From Opitutaceae bacterium (lineage in GTDB: Bacteria; Verrucomicrobiota; Verrucomicrobiia; Opitutales; Opitutaceae), in the NCBI GenBank assembly GCA_030648295.1, contig JAUSID010000136.1:30695-94694 (forward strand): 64,000 bases of DNA. The letters are read 5' to 3'. The notes under the pieces were generated by a model that worked only from the letters and a program-made list of their open reading frames with translations, had not been told where the DNA came from and did not search any database. The translations under genes were made by a program, and so were the position numbers. Shown here one piece after another: positions 9,003 to 17,745 of the stretch; the stretch's first letter is position 1, and the number at the start of each line of letters is the position of its first letter.

Positions 9003-10994
9003 ATGCCTGTTTTTCCTGCGGGGCCGGCGCAGTGCGCCGCGTTCCTGAGTCGCTTTCGCACGCCGCTGCTTTGCAGCGCCTTGATTGCCGGCCCGGGCGT
9101 GCTTTGTCCGGGACGGCTCGCGGCCACAGAACTGAAACCGCCGGCGCCGCTGGCGTATGATACTTCCGCGTACGAACTGGCCGCATCGATCCCCGGCGAC
9201 CCGGCGCCGTGGAATCGGAATGAAGTCGAGCGGGCGGTGCGCGAGCGGACGGTCCGGCAGAAGCAGCGGCACGAGCTGGACGTGTACTATTACCGGATCG
9301 GCCACACGCTTGCGTTTCCGCTGCCGCTGGCGCGGCGGCCCGCCCGCACGGAGCTGCCGGCGGGAATCGCGACGATGGCATACCCCTGGATGATCTGGCT
9401 TTCCTGGGAACTCGAGGAGCGCTGGCGAATATTGCACTTTGCGTGGCGCGAGAACCGCGACCGTGATGCCGGCGCGCGGTTGCAACGGGAACTCGCGGCG
9501 CTCGCGACCTGGGATCGCATCATCGAGAACAACAACCAGCCGGGACTCGTGACGGCGCACATTGCCGGATGCCTCGCGCTCGCGCTGAGCCGGACTGACG
9601 GCTGGGATCCGGCGCTGCTCGAGCAGGCACGGGCCGCCGCGGACGCGCTGATCGAGCGCGATGTCTGGCCCTGGTTCCTGAAACAGTGGGCGGAGGATCG
9701 ACCGTACGATCACCGCCGGCTGGTCAACATCCCGGTCATCACGCTGGCCCGTGCGGCGCAGCTCGCGCGGGTCGTGGGGAGTCCGCGACGCGAGGCGCTC
9801 GACCGACGGATGACGGAAGTGCTGCGGACTTGGGCACGGTTTCGCACCGGGCCGGAGTTTCACACCGAGGGTACGACCTACGACGGCTACCTGATGGATT
9901 CGGTGACCGGCTGGCTCACTGACCAACCCGAGCGGGCCGGGCTGTTGCGCGAATGCCGCACCGCCTTTCGCAGCCTGGTTGACCAGTGGATTCATCTCAC
10001 CCTGCCCGGCCGGATGGACCTGCATGCTCCCATGGGTGACGTGGAGCCGGAGATGCCGTTTTGGACATGCGTGGTGGCGCGACTCGGCGGATGGTATTCG
10101 TGGTCGGAGGCCACGTGGCTGCTGACGCGCGTTCCGATTGAACGGCTGCCCGCGGCAACGCTTGCCGACGTGCTGCACGCGAAGTCGCTGCTCGGACTCG
10201 CGCCCGATGCGCCGGCGGCGGGACCGCACGAACATCCCCACGCCGTTTCACTGCGCACCGGCTGGGCGGCGCGCGACGCGGCGGCGTTTGTGAGTGTCGT
10301 CCGCAATCCGATGACGCACCTGCAGGCCGACGGCGGCCAGGTGATCCTCGGCTGGCAGAGCCGGTTCTGGATCACCGATCCGGGCTATCAACAATACCGC
10401 GCGGGCGAGGAGCGCGAGTACTCCATCGGCCCGCAGGCCCACAATGCGCCAGTGATAAATGGAAACGTGCAGAAGCCGCACGCGGCGAAGCTCGACATGG
10501 TGGAGATTGATGCGGCCGGCGCCCAGTACTCGCGGCTGAACCTGAGCGCGTGTTATCCGGGGCTGCCGAAAAGTGCGCACGTGCAGCGCGAAGTATGGCT
10601 CGCGCGCAACGAGAGCACGGCCATCGTCGTGCGCGATACGTTTGGCTCACTTCCGGCGGACGCGGAGATCGGCACGCACTGGCTCGGTGGCAATCACCTC
10701 GCGTGGGCCTTTGTCGACGGGTGGGCGAGATTGAGTGATGGAAAACGCGCCGTATGGGTCGGCACCTTTGGCGATCGCATCGAAGCCGCCGCGCTGATCC
10801 GCCATCCGGGCAGCCGGGGTCCGCTGACGCTCGCGCACAAGGCGCGGCTCGCCGACGGGGCGGGCAGACGCTGGTGGGTCCTGTGGTGTGACGAGTCGGG
10901 TGGCTGGACGCCGCCGCAACTCAGCGCCGACTTTCAGGAACTCACGGTCAGGCCACCGCAGCAGAGTGGCACTCCGATGCGGTTCCGGCGGTGA
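9003..10994 (+). CDS. Heparinase II/III-like protein (secreted polysaccharide lyase candidate)
   Basis: 663 residues. The N-terminus is a plausible signal sequence (LLCSALIAGPGVLC), then an alpha-helical toroid (residues about 50-380, with DGYLMDSVTGW), then a beta-rich C-terminal domain typical of heparinase II/III-like proteins: THLQADGGQVILGW, FWITDPGYQQY and the AHNAPVINGN segment near residues 435-490. The family eliminates uronic-acid-containing polysaccharides such as heparin or alginate; the substrate here is unknown. The gene stands alone between the PVC cytochromes and the convergent protease gene. The upstream 165 bases show no clear promoter. The start ATG lacks an obvious Shine-Dalgarno sequence. 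Family is likely, activity untested. Confidence 0.75.
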   Translation: MPVFPAGPAQCAAFLSRFRTPLLCSALIAGPGVLCPGRLAATELKPPAPLAYDTSAYELAASIPGDPAPWNRNEVERAVRERTVRQKQRHELDVYYYRIGHTLAFPLPLARRPARTELPAGIATMAYPWMIWLSWELEERWRILHFAWRENRDRDAGARLQRELAALATWDRIIENNNQPGLVTAHIAGCLALALSRTDGWDPALLEQARAAADALIERDVWPWFLKQWAEDRPYDHRRLVNIPVITLARAAQLARVVGSPRREALDRRMTEVLRTWARFRTGPEFHTEGTTYDGYLMDSVTGWLTDQPERAGLLRECRTAFRSLVDQWIHLTLPGRMDLHAPMGDVEPEMPFWTCVVARLGGWYSWSEATWLLTRVPIERLPAATLADVLHAKSLLGLAPDAPAAGPHEHPHAVSLRTGWAARDAAAFVSVVRNPMTHLQADGGQVILGWQSRFWITDPGYQQYRAGEEREYSIGPQAHNAPVINGNVQKPHAAKLDMVEIDAAGAQYSRLNLSACYPGLPKSAHVQREVWLARNESTAIVVRDTFGSLPADAEIGTHWLGGNHLAWAFVDGWARLSDGKRAVWVGTFGDRIEAAALIRHPGSRGPLTLAHKARLADGAGRRWWVLWCDESGGWTPPQLSADFQELTVRPPQQSGTPMRFRR

Positions 10995-11010
10995 ACAGGA
11001 ACGACCCACG

Positions 11011-11028
11011 CGGCGGGCGTTCCCGCCG
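11011..11028. terminator. Hairpin between convergent genes, possible bidirectional terminator
   Basis: CGGCGGG (11011-11017) pairs with CCCGCCG (11022-11028) around the loop CGTT, lying in the 48-base gap between two convergent genes. There is no T-tract on either side, so intrinsic termination is only a suggestion. Confidence 0.4.
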
Positions 11029-11042
11029 TGTCGCGTCGCGAC

Positions 11043-12428
11043 TCAGGGAGCGGGAGGGGGAGCGGCGAGCGCGCCGGGCGCGTTGAGCACACCCTCGCGG
11101 GCCCCGTCGTAGGTGTAACCGCTGGTCGGGCTGTCGAGTGGCGTCGTGCCGGCATTCGTCGCGCCAGCACTCAAGCGGTCGCGGATGTCCTCCGCGCCGA
11201 GAGTTGAATTCTGTTGGAAGACGAGCGCCGCGACTCCGGCGGCGTGCGGAGCGGCCATGCTCGTGCCCGACATGCGTGTGGTGCCGCCGGCAAGCTTGGT
11301 GGAGAGGATGCCCACCGACTTGAGGAACCCCGCCTTCGAAATGTTTTCCTGATCTTCGCCCGGGCCCGATACGGTCACCCCGATTCCGTTCACCCCGATT
11401 ACGGTTTCCGGATCGAATGCTCCGTCAGACGTGAAGTAGGATGCGGTGTCCGCTTTGATCACGCCGCTGAAAAACCGGTATTGGTTCGTGCCGTCCTTCG
11501 CCGTCGTGCTGGCGATGGCGATGACTTCGGGGTAGGTGGAGGGAACCTGCTGGGAGACTTCGAGCGTGGCGTCGTTGCCCGCCGCGACCACGACGGCCAC
11601 GCCGCTGTCACGAAGGGCGGCGACGCTGGCGCGCAGGGTGGAGTTGTCGTCGAGCGTGCCCGCTCGTCCGAGGCTCATGTTCACCACGCGAATACGTGGG
11701 ATCACTGCGAGCGGGCCGGTATTTGCGGCCGCCACCCAGTCGAGCCCGGCGATGACGGTCGCGTCGCTGCCACTGCCGGCCGCATCGAGCACCTTCACCG
11801 CGTAGATGGTGGCAGCTGGCGCCACGCCGACGACGTCGATGCTGTTGTTGCGCGCGGCAATGGTTCCGGCGACGTGGGTGCCATGACCGTTGTTATCCAG
11901 CGCCGAGGAGCCGAACGCCGAGAACGAGGCGCTCGCGAGTGGCTGAAGGTCGGCATGGTTGAAGTCCACGCCCGTGTCGACGACCGCGACGCCAATGCCC
12001 GCTCCGGAATAAGCGACCACGCCGGGTGCGGCGCCAATGTGCTCGACGCCGGCGGGGGTGACCTGGGCGGCACCGCCGCCTCCGCCGGAAGGCTTGCCGA
12101 TGGCGGCGACTTTGCGATCGGGCGTCACATGCACGACCCGTGCGTCCGCGCGCACCGCCGCGAGCCGGCCGGGCGGAATGTAGCCGGCGAAACCACGGAC
12201 GGCATGCTCGTAAACGTGCCGGGGCGAGATTCCGAACGTCGCCGCGACGGTCCGCGGATTCACGCCGGCGACTACTTGTACAATGTACTGATCGGGGACG
12301 ATCGCGGAAGGCAGCGCGCGTTCCGACGGCGCGGGAGTGAGCTCTGCGGAGGAATCGGCGGCGAACATGCCGCTCGTGGCGCCGAGGCAGGCGCATAGAA
12401 TGAAGGAACCGAAACGGGGCGAGTTCAT
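11043..12428 (-). CDS. Secreted subtilisin-like (S8) serine protease with I9 propeptide
   Basis: 461 residues read from the ATG at 12428; the frame stays open further upstream but that part is only the reverse of the transferase gene. A signal peptide (LCACLGATSGMFA) precedes an inhibitor-I9-like propeptide at about 45-105 (DQYIVQVVAGV, FAGYIPPG). The catalytic domain has the full triad: Asp151 in AVVDTGVD, His182 in NGHGTHVAGT and Ser390 in GTSMAAPHAAG, with the oxyanion Asn285 in VAAGND. A glycine-rich linker (GGGGG near 115) joins the propeptide to the protease. It is probably exported and self-matured. It is divergent from the gamma-glutamyltransferase gene, with about 175 bases between the starts that would hold both promoters. 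Confidence 0.93.
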   Translation of the reverse strand: MNSPRFGSFILCACLGATSGMFAADSSAELTPAPSERALPSAIVPDQYIVQVVAGVNPRTVAATFGISPRHVYEHAVRGFAGYIPPGRLAAVRADARVVHVTPDRKVAAIGKPSGGGGGAAQVTPAGVEHIGAAPGVVAYSGAGIGVAVVDTGVDFNHADLQPLASASFSAFGSSALDNNGHGTHVAGTIAARNNSIDVVGVAPAATIYAVKVLDAAGSGSDATVIAGLDWVAAANTGPLAVIPRIRVVNMSLGRAGTLDDNSTLRASVAALRDSGVAVVVAAGNDATLEVSQQVPSTYPEVIAIASTTAKDGTNQYRFFSGVIKADTASYFTSDGAFDPETVIGVNGIGVTVSGPGEDQENISKAGFLKSVGILSTKLAGGTTRMSGTSMAAPHAAGVAALVFQQNSTLGAEDIRDRLSAGATNAGTTPLDSPTSGYTYDGAREGVLNAPGALAAPPPAP

Positions 12429-12602
12429 GGGGGAAACTGTTTTTTTGCGCGATGGTCGGGTGATCTTCACACCCGCGCGTGGGTTGTGGATGGGGATGCG
12501 GGGAGTTTGTCGAACTGCAGCCGAGATGCAAGAAGTCAATCGCCCCAAGTTCAACGACGAGCCCGATTTGACCCCGGCGAAAACGGCCGCAACGGTGCCG
12601 CG

Positions 12603-14324
12603 ATGAAATCGTTCCCACGCGCCGCCGCGCTCACGGCGACGATGCTGATTCCCCTCACCATGTGTGCTCAAATCGATCGTGTCACCGGCCGTGCCTTTGC
12701 GACGCGCTCCGAAGTCATCGCGCAACACGGCATGGTCTGCACGAGCCAGCCGCTCGCGACGCAGGTGGGGCTCGACGTGCTGAAGGCGGGCGGCTCGGCC
12801 GTGGATGCGGCGATCGCGGCGAATGCGACGCTGGGGTTGATGGAACCGACCGGCTGCGGCATCGGCGGCGATCTTTTCGCGATCGTTTATGATGCGAAGA
12901 CGAAAAAGCTGCACGGGCTGAACGCATCCGGGCGGTCGCCGCGCGGGCTCAGCTTCGAGCAGTTGAAGGCCGAGCTGGCGAAGCTCAAGGTGACGACGAT
13001 TCCTTCGTATGGCATGCTGCCGATCTCGGTGCCGGGCGCGGTCGACGGCTGGTTCGAGTTGCACGGCAAATTCGGCCGGCTGCCGATGTCGCGCGTGCTG
13101 GAACCGGCGATACGTTATGCGCGGGAAGGATTCCCGCTCAGCGAGTTGATCGCGTTCTACTGGGAGCGGAGCGTGGCGATCCTTGGCAAACAGCCCGGTG
13201 GCTTCATGGCAACCTATGCGCCCGCCGGTCGCGCGCCGGCCAAGGGCGAGATCTTCCGGAATCCGGACCTGGCCAGCACGTACACGCTGCTCGCGCAAAA
13301 GGGCCGCGAGGCGTTTTACCGCGGCGAAATCGCCGCGCGCATCGACGCATTCTTCAGCGCGAACGGTGGCTGGCTGCGGAAAATCGACTTCGAGCAGCAC
13401 ACCTCAACGTGGGTCGACCCGGTGTCGGTCAATTACCGCGGTTATGACGTTTATGAACTGCCGCCGAACGGCCAGGGCATCGCGGCGCTCCAGATGTTGA
13501 ACATCCTCGAGGGATTCGATCTGCGGCGGATGGGCTACAATTCACCCGATGCGCTGCACGTCCAGATCGAGGCGAAGAAACTCGCGTTCGAGGATCGGGC
13601 GAAGTTCTACGCCGATCCCGAGTTCGCCAGGATTCCGTTGCCGGGCCTGCTGTCGAAAGGTTACGCGGCGGAGCGCCGTAAACTGATCAACCCGCAACGC
13701 GCGGCGAAAACGTACGATGCGGGCAGTCCCGCGTTGCAGCAGGGCGACACGATTTACCTCACCACGGCGGACGGGGAGGGGAACATGGTTTCGCTGATCC
13801 AGAGCAACTATCGCGGGATGGGCAGCGGAATCGTCGTGCCGGGGCTCGGCTTCGGTTTCCAGGATCGCGGGGAGATGTTCACGCTCGAGCCGGGCCACGC
13901 GAATGGATACGCGCCGGGGAAGCGGCCGTTTCACACCATCATACCCGCGTTCATCATGAAGGACGGCGCCCCCTTCCTCAGCTTCGGCGTCATGGGCGGG
14001 GCAATGCAGCCCCAGGGGCATGTGCAGATCGTCGTGAACCTGATCGACTTCGACATGAACGTGCAGGAGGCGGGCGATGCCGCGCGCTGGCAGCACGAAG
14101 GTTCGACGGATTACAACGTGCCGAAGATGACGACGGGTGGATTTGTTTACCTCGAGACCGGTGTGCCGTGGGAAACGCAGGCGGAATTGAAGCGGCGCGG
14201 TCACGACCTGCGCACCGACCTGGGAGGTTTTGGCGGTTACCAAGGAATCAAATGGGACGCGAAGAACCGCACCTACATCGGCGCCAGCGAAAGCCGGAAG
14301 GACGGGCAGGCCGCGGGTTGGTGA
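12603..14324 (+). CDS. ggt: Gamma-glutamyltransferase (gamma-glutamyltranspeptidase)
   Basis: 573 residues. A short signal peptide (ALTATMLIPLTMCA) precedes the large-subunit region with the family segments GLDVLKAGGSAVDAA and PTGCGIGGDLFA. The autoproteolytic junction is GDTIYL, making Thr383 the predicted N-terminal nucleophile of the small subunit, followed by ADGEGNMVSLIQS and a PGLGFGFQDRG segment. The enzyme transfers or hydrolyses gamma-glutamyl groups of glutathione and related compounds, usually in the periplasm. The start at 12603 is preferred over one at 12486 because it gives the signal peptide directly. It is divergent from the protease gene. Downstream lies a repeat-rich gap and then rpmH. 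Confidence 0.92.
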   Translation: MKSFPRAAALTATMLIPLTMCAQIDRVTGRAFATRSEVIAQHGMVCTSQPLATQVGLDVLKAGGSAVDAAIAANATLGLMEPTGCGIGGDLFAIVYDAKTKKLHGLNASGRSPRGLSFEQLKAELAKLKVTTIPSYGMLPISVPGAVDGWFELHGKFGRLPMSRVLEPAIRYAREGFPLSELIAFYWERSVAILGKQPGGFMATYAPAGRAPAKGEIFRNPDLASTYTLLAQKGREAFYRGEIAARIDAFFSANGGWLRKIDFEQHTSTWVDPVSVNYRGYDVYELPPNGQGIAALQMLNILEGFDLRRMGYNSPDALHVQIEAKKLAFEDRAKFYADPEFARIPLPGLLSKGYAAERRKLINPQRAAKTYDAGSPALQQGDTIYLTTADGEGNMVSLIQSNYRGMGSGIVVPGLGFGFQDRGEMFTLEPGHANGYAPGKRPFHTIIPAFIMKDGAPFLSFGVMGGAMQPQGHVQIVVNLIDFDMNVQEAGDAARWQHEGSTDYNVPKMTTGGFVYLETGVPWETQAELKRRGHDLRTDLGGFGGYQGIKWDAKNRTYIGASESRKDGQAAGW

Positions 14325-14340
14325 CCACGACGCGGCGCGC

Positions 14341-14505
14341 GCCGCGCAAGATCCAAGAACCAAGCTCCAAGCTCCAGGGAAACTCCAATTCTCAATACCT
14401 GAGCGACAAGCGAACCGGTGGAACCACTCAACGCCATTGGAATTCTTGCCTTGGTTGGATGTTCTCTGGAGCTTGGAGCTTGGATTCTTGGAGCTTCAGG
14501 GCCGT
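14341..14505. repeat. Degenerate 7-bp tandem repeats arranged as a large inverted repeat upstream of rpmH
   Basis: In the 312-base gap between ggt and rpmH, the left part (14347-14378) has 7-base periodic units such as CCAAGCT and CCAAGAA, and the right part (14465-14500) has the complementary units GGAGCTT and GGATTCT. The two parts are partly complementary and could form a long imperfect stem. The remaining bases up to rpmH show no gene. Confidence 0.75.
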
Positions 14506-14636
14506 TGCTCCGTCGGTCCGAGCGTCCGATTGCAAGTCCTCGGCCGTGCTTTCGGGGCCCTCGCCCCGCCCGTTTTTTGGAGCTTGCGCGAGGCGTCGCG
14601 CTGCGGCACCTCTGACCCTCTTTTTCTCGAAACATC

Positions 14637-14774
14637 ATGAAGCCAACATTCCGCCCGCACCGCAAGAAACGAGCCCGCAAGATTGGTTACCGCGCCCGGA
14701 TGGCCACTCGCGGCGGTCGCAAAGTCATCAAGTCGCGCCGCCGCAAGGGTCGCAAGCGGCTGACGGTCGTTTGA
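14637..14774 (+). CDS. rpmH: 50S ribosomal protein bL34
   Basis: A 45-residue, highly basic protein, [19 protein letters not shown] onward, ending in KGRKRLTVV. It has the bL34 pattern: K-x-T-F-x-P near the start, then G-[YF]-R-x-R-M-x-T-x-x-G-R, then RR-x-KGR-x-RL. The protein sits in the large ribosomal subunit. The gene begins the conserved rpmH-rnpA-yidD-yidC order and ends 32 bases before rnpA. In many bacteria dnaA lies upstream of rpmH; here the upstream neighbour is ggt, so the usual origin linkage is absent. Confidence 0.96.
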   Translation: MKPTFRPHRKKRARKIGYRARMATRGGRKVIKSRRRKGRKRLTVV

Positions 14775-14806
14775 TTGCGGCGACGCAGCGAACGGTTCGC
14801 GCCGTC

Positions 14807-15190
14807 ATGCGCTTCCGACCGGAGCAGCACCTGCGTCGTCCCGGTGAAATCCGGGCGGTGCGCGAGGAGGGCCGCCGAGTCGACTGCCGCGCCTTTACGC
14901 TCTGGTGGAAACGCCGCGAAAACAGCCCCACACCCGCTCCCCCAAACGAACCCAGCCGCGTTTGCGTCATCGCCTCCAAGGCCGCGGTCGGCGGTGCCAC
15001 CCACCGCAATCGCGCCAAACGCCGCCTGCGCGAGGTTTACCGACATGAACAAAACCACGTTCCCCCTGCCTGCGATTTGCTCTTGATCGCGCGCGCTGCC
15101 GTCAATGCGTGGCCCATGCCGGAACTGCAGAAAAAATTCACCGATGCGTGCCGCCAGATCGCGGCGGTGGCGGCCACGGAACCCAAGTGA
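14807..15190 (+). CDS. rnpA: Ribonuclease P protein component
   Basis: 127 residues. The RnpA signature [13 protein letters not shown] is present near residues 76-88, with the preceding [15 protein letters not shown] strand and helix and the C-terminal segment with LLLIARAA. The protein binds the catalytic RNA of RNase P for 5' maturation of tRNA precursors. ATG 14807 is chosen; an in-frame TTG at 14771 overlapping the rpmH stop would add twelve residues and couple translation. A proline-rich insertion ([11 protein letters not shown]) lies before the core strand. The 3' end overlaps the yidD start. Confidence 0.93.
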   Translation: MRFRPEQHLRRPGEIRAVREEGRRVDCRAFTLWWKRRENSPTPAPPNEPSRVCVIASKAAVGGATHRNRAKRRLREVYRHEQNHVPPACDLLLIARAAVNAWPMPELQKKFTDACRQIAAVAATEPK

Positions 15191-15549
15191 CTAATCGAAT
15201 CAACAGCGCTGACACCCTGAGGGCCGGACGCGCACGGGCGGGCCGGGCTTTGCTGCGGGTGCCGGCATTTCTGCTGGTTGCTTCGATTCGTTTCTATCAA
15301 CGGACCCTCTCGCCGCTGCTGCCGATCGTAACGGTCGGCGCGTGCGCCTGCCGGTTCGCGCCAACGTGTTCGGAGTATGCCGCGGAGGCGGTTGTAGTCC
15401 ACGGGGCGATTCGCGGCTTCTGGCTCGCACTCCGCCGGCTCGTCAAGTGCACGCCGCTGCATCCGGGCGGCTTCGATCCGGTTCCGATTTTCCCGGCTAC
15501 GCGGCAGGCGAAGCGCGCCGCGTGGCGTTGTGAGCTCATCGTCCGCTAG
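15187..15549 (+). CDS. yidD: Membrane protein insertion efficiency factor YidD
   Basis: 120 residues from GTG 15187, which overlaps the rnpA stop codon (GTGA). YidD features: an amphipathic N-terminal helix ([17 protein letters not shown]), then RTLSPLL, then [11 protein letters not shown] with the conserved cysteines, then [14 protein letters not shown] and a [13 protein letters not shown] segment. It is a small inner-membrane-associated protein that aids YidC/Sec-dependent insertion. The overlap indicates translational coupling within the ribosome/membrane-biogenesis operon. The next gene, yidC, begins 41 bases later. Confidence 0.95.
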   Translation: MTNRINSADTLRAGRARAGRALLRVPAFLLVASIRFYQRTLSPLLPIVTVGACACRFAPTCSEYAAEAVVVHGAIRGFWLALRRLVKCTPLHPGGFDPVPIFPATRQAKRAAWRCELIVR

Positions 15550-15590
15550 CCGAAATTTTTTCCACCGCCGCTTTTTCGAAATTCGTTTTA

Positions 15591-17447
15591 ATGGACAAAA
15601 GAAACTTTTCCATCGGGGTCATCCTCCTCATCGCGGCCTTCGCGATGTTGATCTTTGGCCCTCGATCCACGCCGTCGACCCAACCGGCGGTACCGCACCA
15701 GCCGATCACCACGGCGCAACCGGCGTCATCATCGCCGGCGGTCGCCGGACCAGAGGCGCCGAAGCCGGCCCCAAACGGGGCGGCGGCGGCCCCGGTGTCG
15801 ACATTTGCCGCGATCAGTCGTGACGCCGCGAATGCCACGGTCACCACGCTGAGCAACGATTTCATCGAGGCGCGGCTGACGAACTTTGGCGGCGCGGTGC
15901 GCGAGGTGGCGTTCAAGAAATACCCGGCGGAGCTGAAACGACCGGAGCCGTACGTGTTCAACCAGCTGCACGAGGCGCCGATGCTGGCCCTGAGCGATTT
16001 TCCGGGCCTGAACCATGACACCGCCTATCAGGTGGTCAGCTCGTCCGCAACCGAGGTGGTGTATCGCACCGTGCTCGACGAACGGATCGAAGTGACGCGC
16101 CGCTACCGGCTGATGAAGGACGGCGAAGCGGGCGCCGACCCGTATCGAATTCACCACGAGACCACGTTTCGCAATCTCACCGCGAGCCCGGTGGCGCTGC
16201 CGCGCGCGTCGCTGAGCATCGGCACCGCGGGCCCGCTGAATTCCAGCGATCCCGCGCAATACCTGAGCGTCGCGAGTTACGACGGCAAGGACACGAACTT
16301 CATCGCGCGCGGCGACCTCGATGGCGGCGGCATCGGTTCGATCGTCGGCGCCGGCTCGCCTGCGAAGCCGATGCTGGAGCACACCGGCCCAATCCTCTGG
16401 ACCGGGGTGAAGAACCAGTTTTTCACCAGCCTCTACACGTCGGAGAAACCCGGCGTCAGCGTGACGGCGCGGCGGATCGAACTGCCGCCGTTTCCGGAGT
16501 CGAAGGTGCCGAACATCGGCCTCGCTGGCGCGGCGCGTTTCGATTTGCCGGGGCTGGGGCCGAACGGCAGCCAGCGGCTCGCCGGCGTGCTGTTTGTCGG
16601 CCCGCAGGAGTATAAGCGGCTCGCGAAGTTTGAGCACAACGAGGATCGCGTGCTTCCGTACACGCAGTATTTCTTCAACCGGATTTTCCTCAGCGGCTAC
16701 GTCGCGCCGCTGCTCAACACGCTGCTCAACGCCACGCATCGCTGGGTCGGCAACTGGGGCGTCGCCGTCATCCTGATGACGCTGATCCTCAAGTTCGTCA
16801 GCCTGCCCTTCACCCTCGCCGCTTCGAAGTCGGCCAAGCGGATGTCGAAGCTTCAGCCGCTCATGCAGGAGATCCGGGAAAAGTACAAGGACAACCCGCA
16901 GAAGCAGCAGCAGGCGACGATGGAGTTGTTCAAGGCGCACAAGGTGAACCCGCTCGGCGGCTGTATCCCGATCTTGATTACCATGCCGCTCTTCATCGGG
17001 TTCTTCTCGATGTTGCAGAGCCCGGCCGAGCTGCGGTTTCAGCCCTTCCTGTGGGCCAAGGACCTCGCCGATCAGGACACCGTCGCGTATATCTTCGGCA
17101 TCCGGCTGAACATCATGCCGCTGCTGATGGGAGCAACGATGTGGTATCAGATGAAGCTCACGCCGACGCCGTCGGTGGACAACATGCAGGTGAAGATGAT
17201 GAAGTTCATGCCCGTCATCTTCACCCTGTTCTGCTACAGCTTCTCCTGCGCGCTCGCGCTTTACTCCACGATCAACGGCATCTTCACCATCGTGCAGCAG
17301 GTCATCATCAACCGGATGAAGGACGATCCGGGCCCCGGTTCGCCCGGAACGGCCGCGGTTACGACCATCTCGGCCTTGGGCAAGGGAATGAAGGGAATGA
17401 AGAACGTCACGCCGAAGCCCGCCACGTCGAAGAAGAAACTCAAGTAA
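15591..17447 (+). CDS. yidC: Membrane protein insertase YidC
   Basis: 618 residues, the length of a Gram-negative YidC. An N-terminal transmembrane helix (SIGVILLIAAFAMLIFG, residues about 6-22) is followed by a Pro/Ala linker, a large periplasmic beta domain (about 75-350), and the conserved C-terminal insertase core of five helices, beginning NWGVAVILMTLILKF near residue 385 and including KMQ-like LQPLMQEIREKYKDNPQKQQQ, then NPLGGCIPILITMPLFIGFF. The hydrophilic groove Arg expected in the first core helix region is not assigned with certainty. YidC inserts inner-membrane proteins alone or with SecYEG. The C-terminal tail is Lys-rich, consistent with ribosome contact. A long repeat array follows. 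Confidence 0.96.
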   Translation: MDKRNFSIGVILLIAAFAMLIFGPRSTPSTQPAVPHQPITTAQPASSSPAVAGPEAPKPAPNGAAAAPVSTFAAISRDAANATVTTLSNDFIEARLTNFGGAVREVAFKKYPAELKRPEPYVFNQLHEAPMLALSDFPGLNHDTAYQVVSSSATEVVYRTVLDERIEVTRRYRLMKDGEAGADPYRIHHETTFRNLTASPVALPRASLSIGTAGPLNSSDPAQYLSVASYDGKDTNFIARGDLDGGGIGSIVGAGSPAKPMLEHTGPILWTGVKNQFFTSLYTSEKPGVSVTARRIELPPFPESKVPNIGLAGAARFDLPGLGPNGSQRLAGVLFVGPQEYKRLAKFEHNEDRVLPYTQYFFNRIFLSGYVAPLLNTLLNATHRWVGNWGVAVILMTLILKFVSLPFTLAASKSAKRMSKLQPLMQEIREKYKDNPQKQQQATMELFKAHKVNPLGGCIPILITMPLFIGFFSMLQSPAELRFQPFLWAKDLADQDTVAYIFGIRLNIMPLLMGATMWYQMKLTPTPSVDNMQVKMMKFMPVIFTLFCYSFSCALALYSTINGIFTIVQQVIINRMKDDPGPGSPGTAAVTTISALGKGMKGMKNVTPKPATSKKKLK

Positions 17448-17464
17448 ACCGGATGGTCGGAGGG

Positions 17465-17609
17465 TCGGAGGGGCAGAGGGGCAGAGGGGCGGAGGGGCAG
17501 AGGGGCGGAGGTTGAGAAGCCAGAGGCCAGAGGCCAGAGGTCAGAGGCCAGAGGTCAGAGGCCAGAGGCCAGATATCAGAGGTCAGAGGTCAGAGGTCAG
17601 AGGTCAGAC
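17465..17609 (+). repeat. Octanucleotide then heptanucleotide tandem array after yidC
   Basis: Bases 17465-17510 contain 8-base units (variants of GAGGGGCA/GAGGGGCG). Bases 17519-17609 contain exactly 13 units of 7 bases, variants of GCCAGAG and GTCAGAG. The array lies between the co-directional yidC and yebC. No ORF of note occupies it. Confidence 0.93.
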
Positions 17610-17671
17610 ACTGGAAAGTCGACGTGTGCTCGATGCGGGCGCGATAACTTGGAACTCAGAAGTCAGAACTC

Positions 17672-17741
17672 AAAACCCGAAACCCGAAACCCGAAACGCG
17701 AAACCCAAAACCCAAAACCCAAAACCCAAAACCCAAAACCG
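17672..17741 (+). repeat. A/C heptanucleotide array forming the yebC leader
   Basis: Ten consecutive 7-base units, AAAACCC or GAAACCC with one variant, ending four bases before the yebC ATG at 17746. The strand is almost free of U in the transcript, so the leader would be unstructured. No Shine-Dalgarno motif is present in front of yebC. Confidence 0.93.
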
Positions 17742-17745
17742 AACG

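Noticed and set aside
12486..12602. An upstream start for the gamma-glutamyltransferase
   Set aside because: The extension is polar and sits before a good signal peptide starting at 12603.
12429..13400. A 324-codon N-terminal extension of the subtilisin-like protease
   Set aside because: It is antisense to the transferase gene, and the protease has its own signal peptide at the ATG at 12428.
14325..14636. Chromosomal origin next to rpmH
   Set aside because: No dnaA gene or DnaA-box cluster is visible; the region is heptad repeats.
17465..17741. Possible CRISPR array
   Set aside because: Units are 7-8 bases without spacers, and no cas genes are present.
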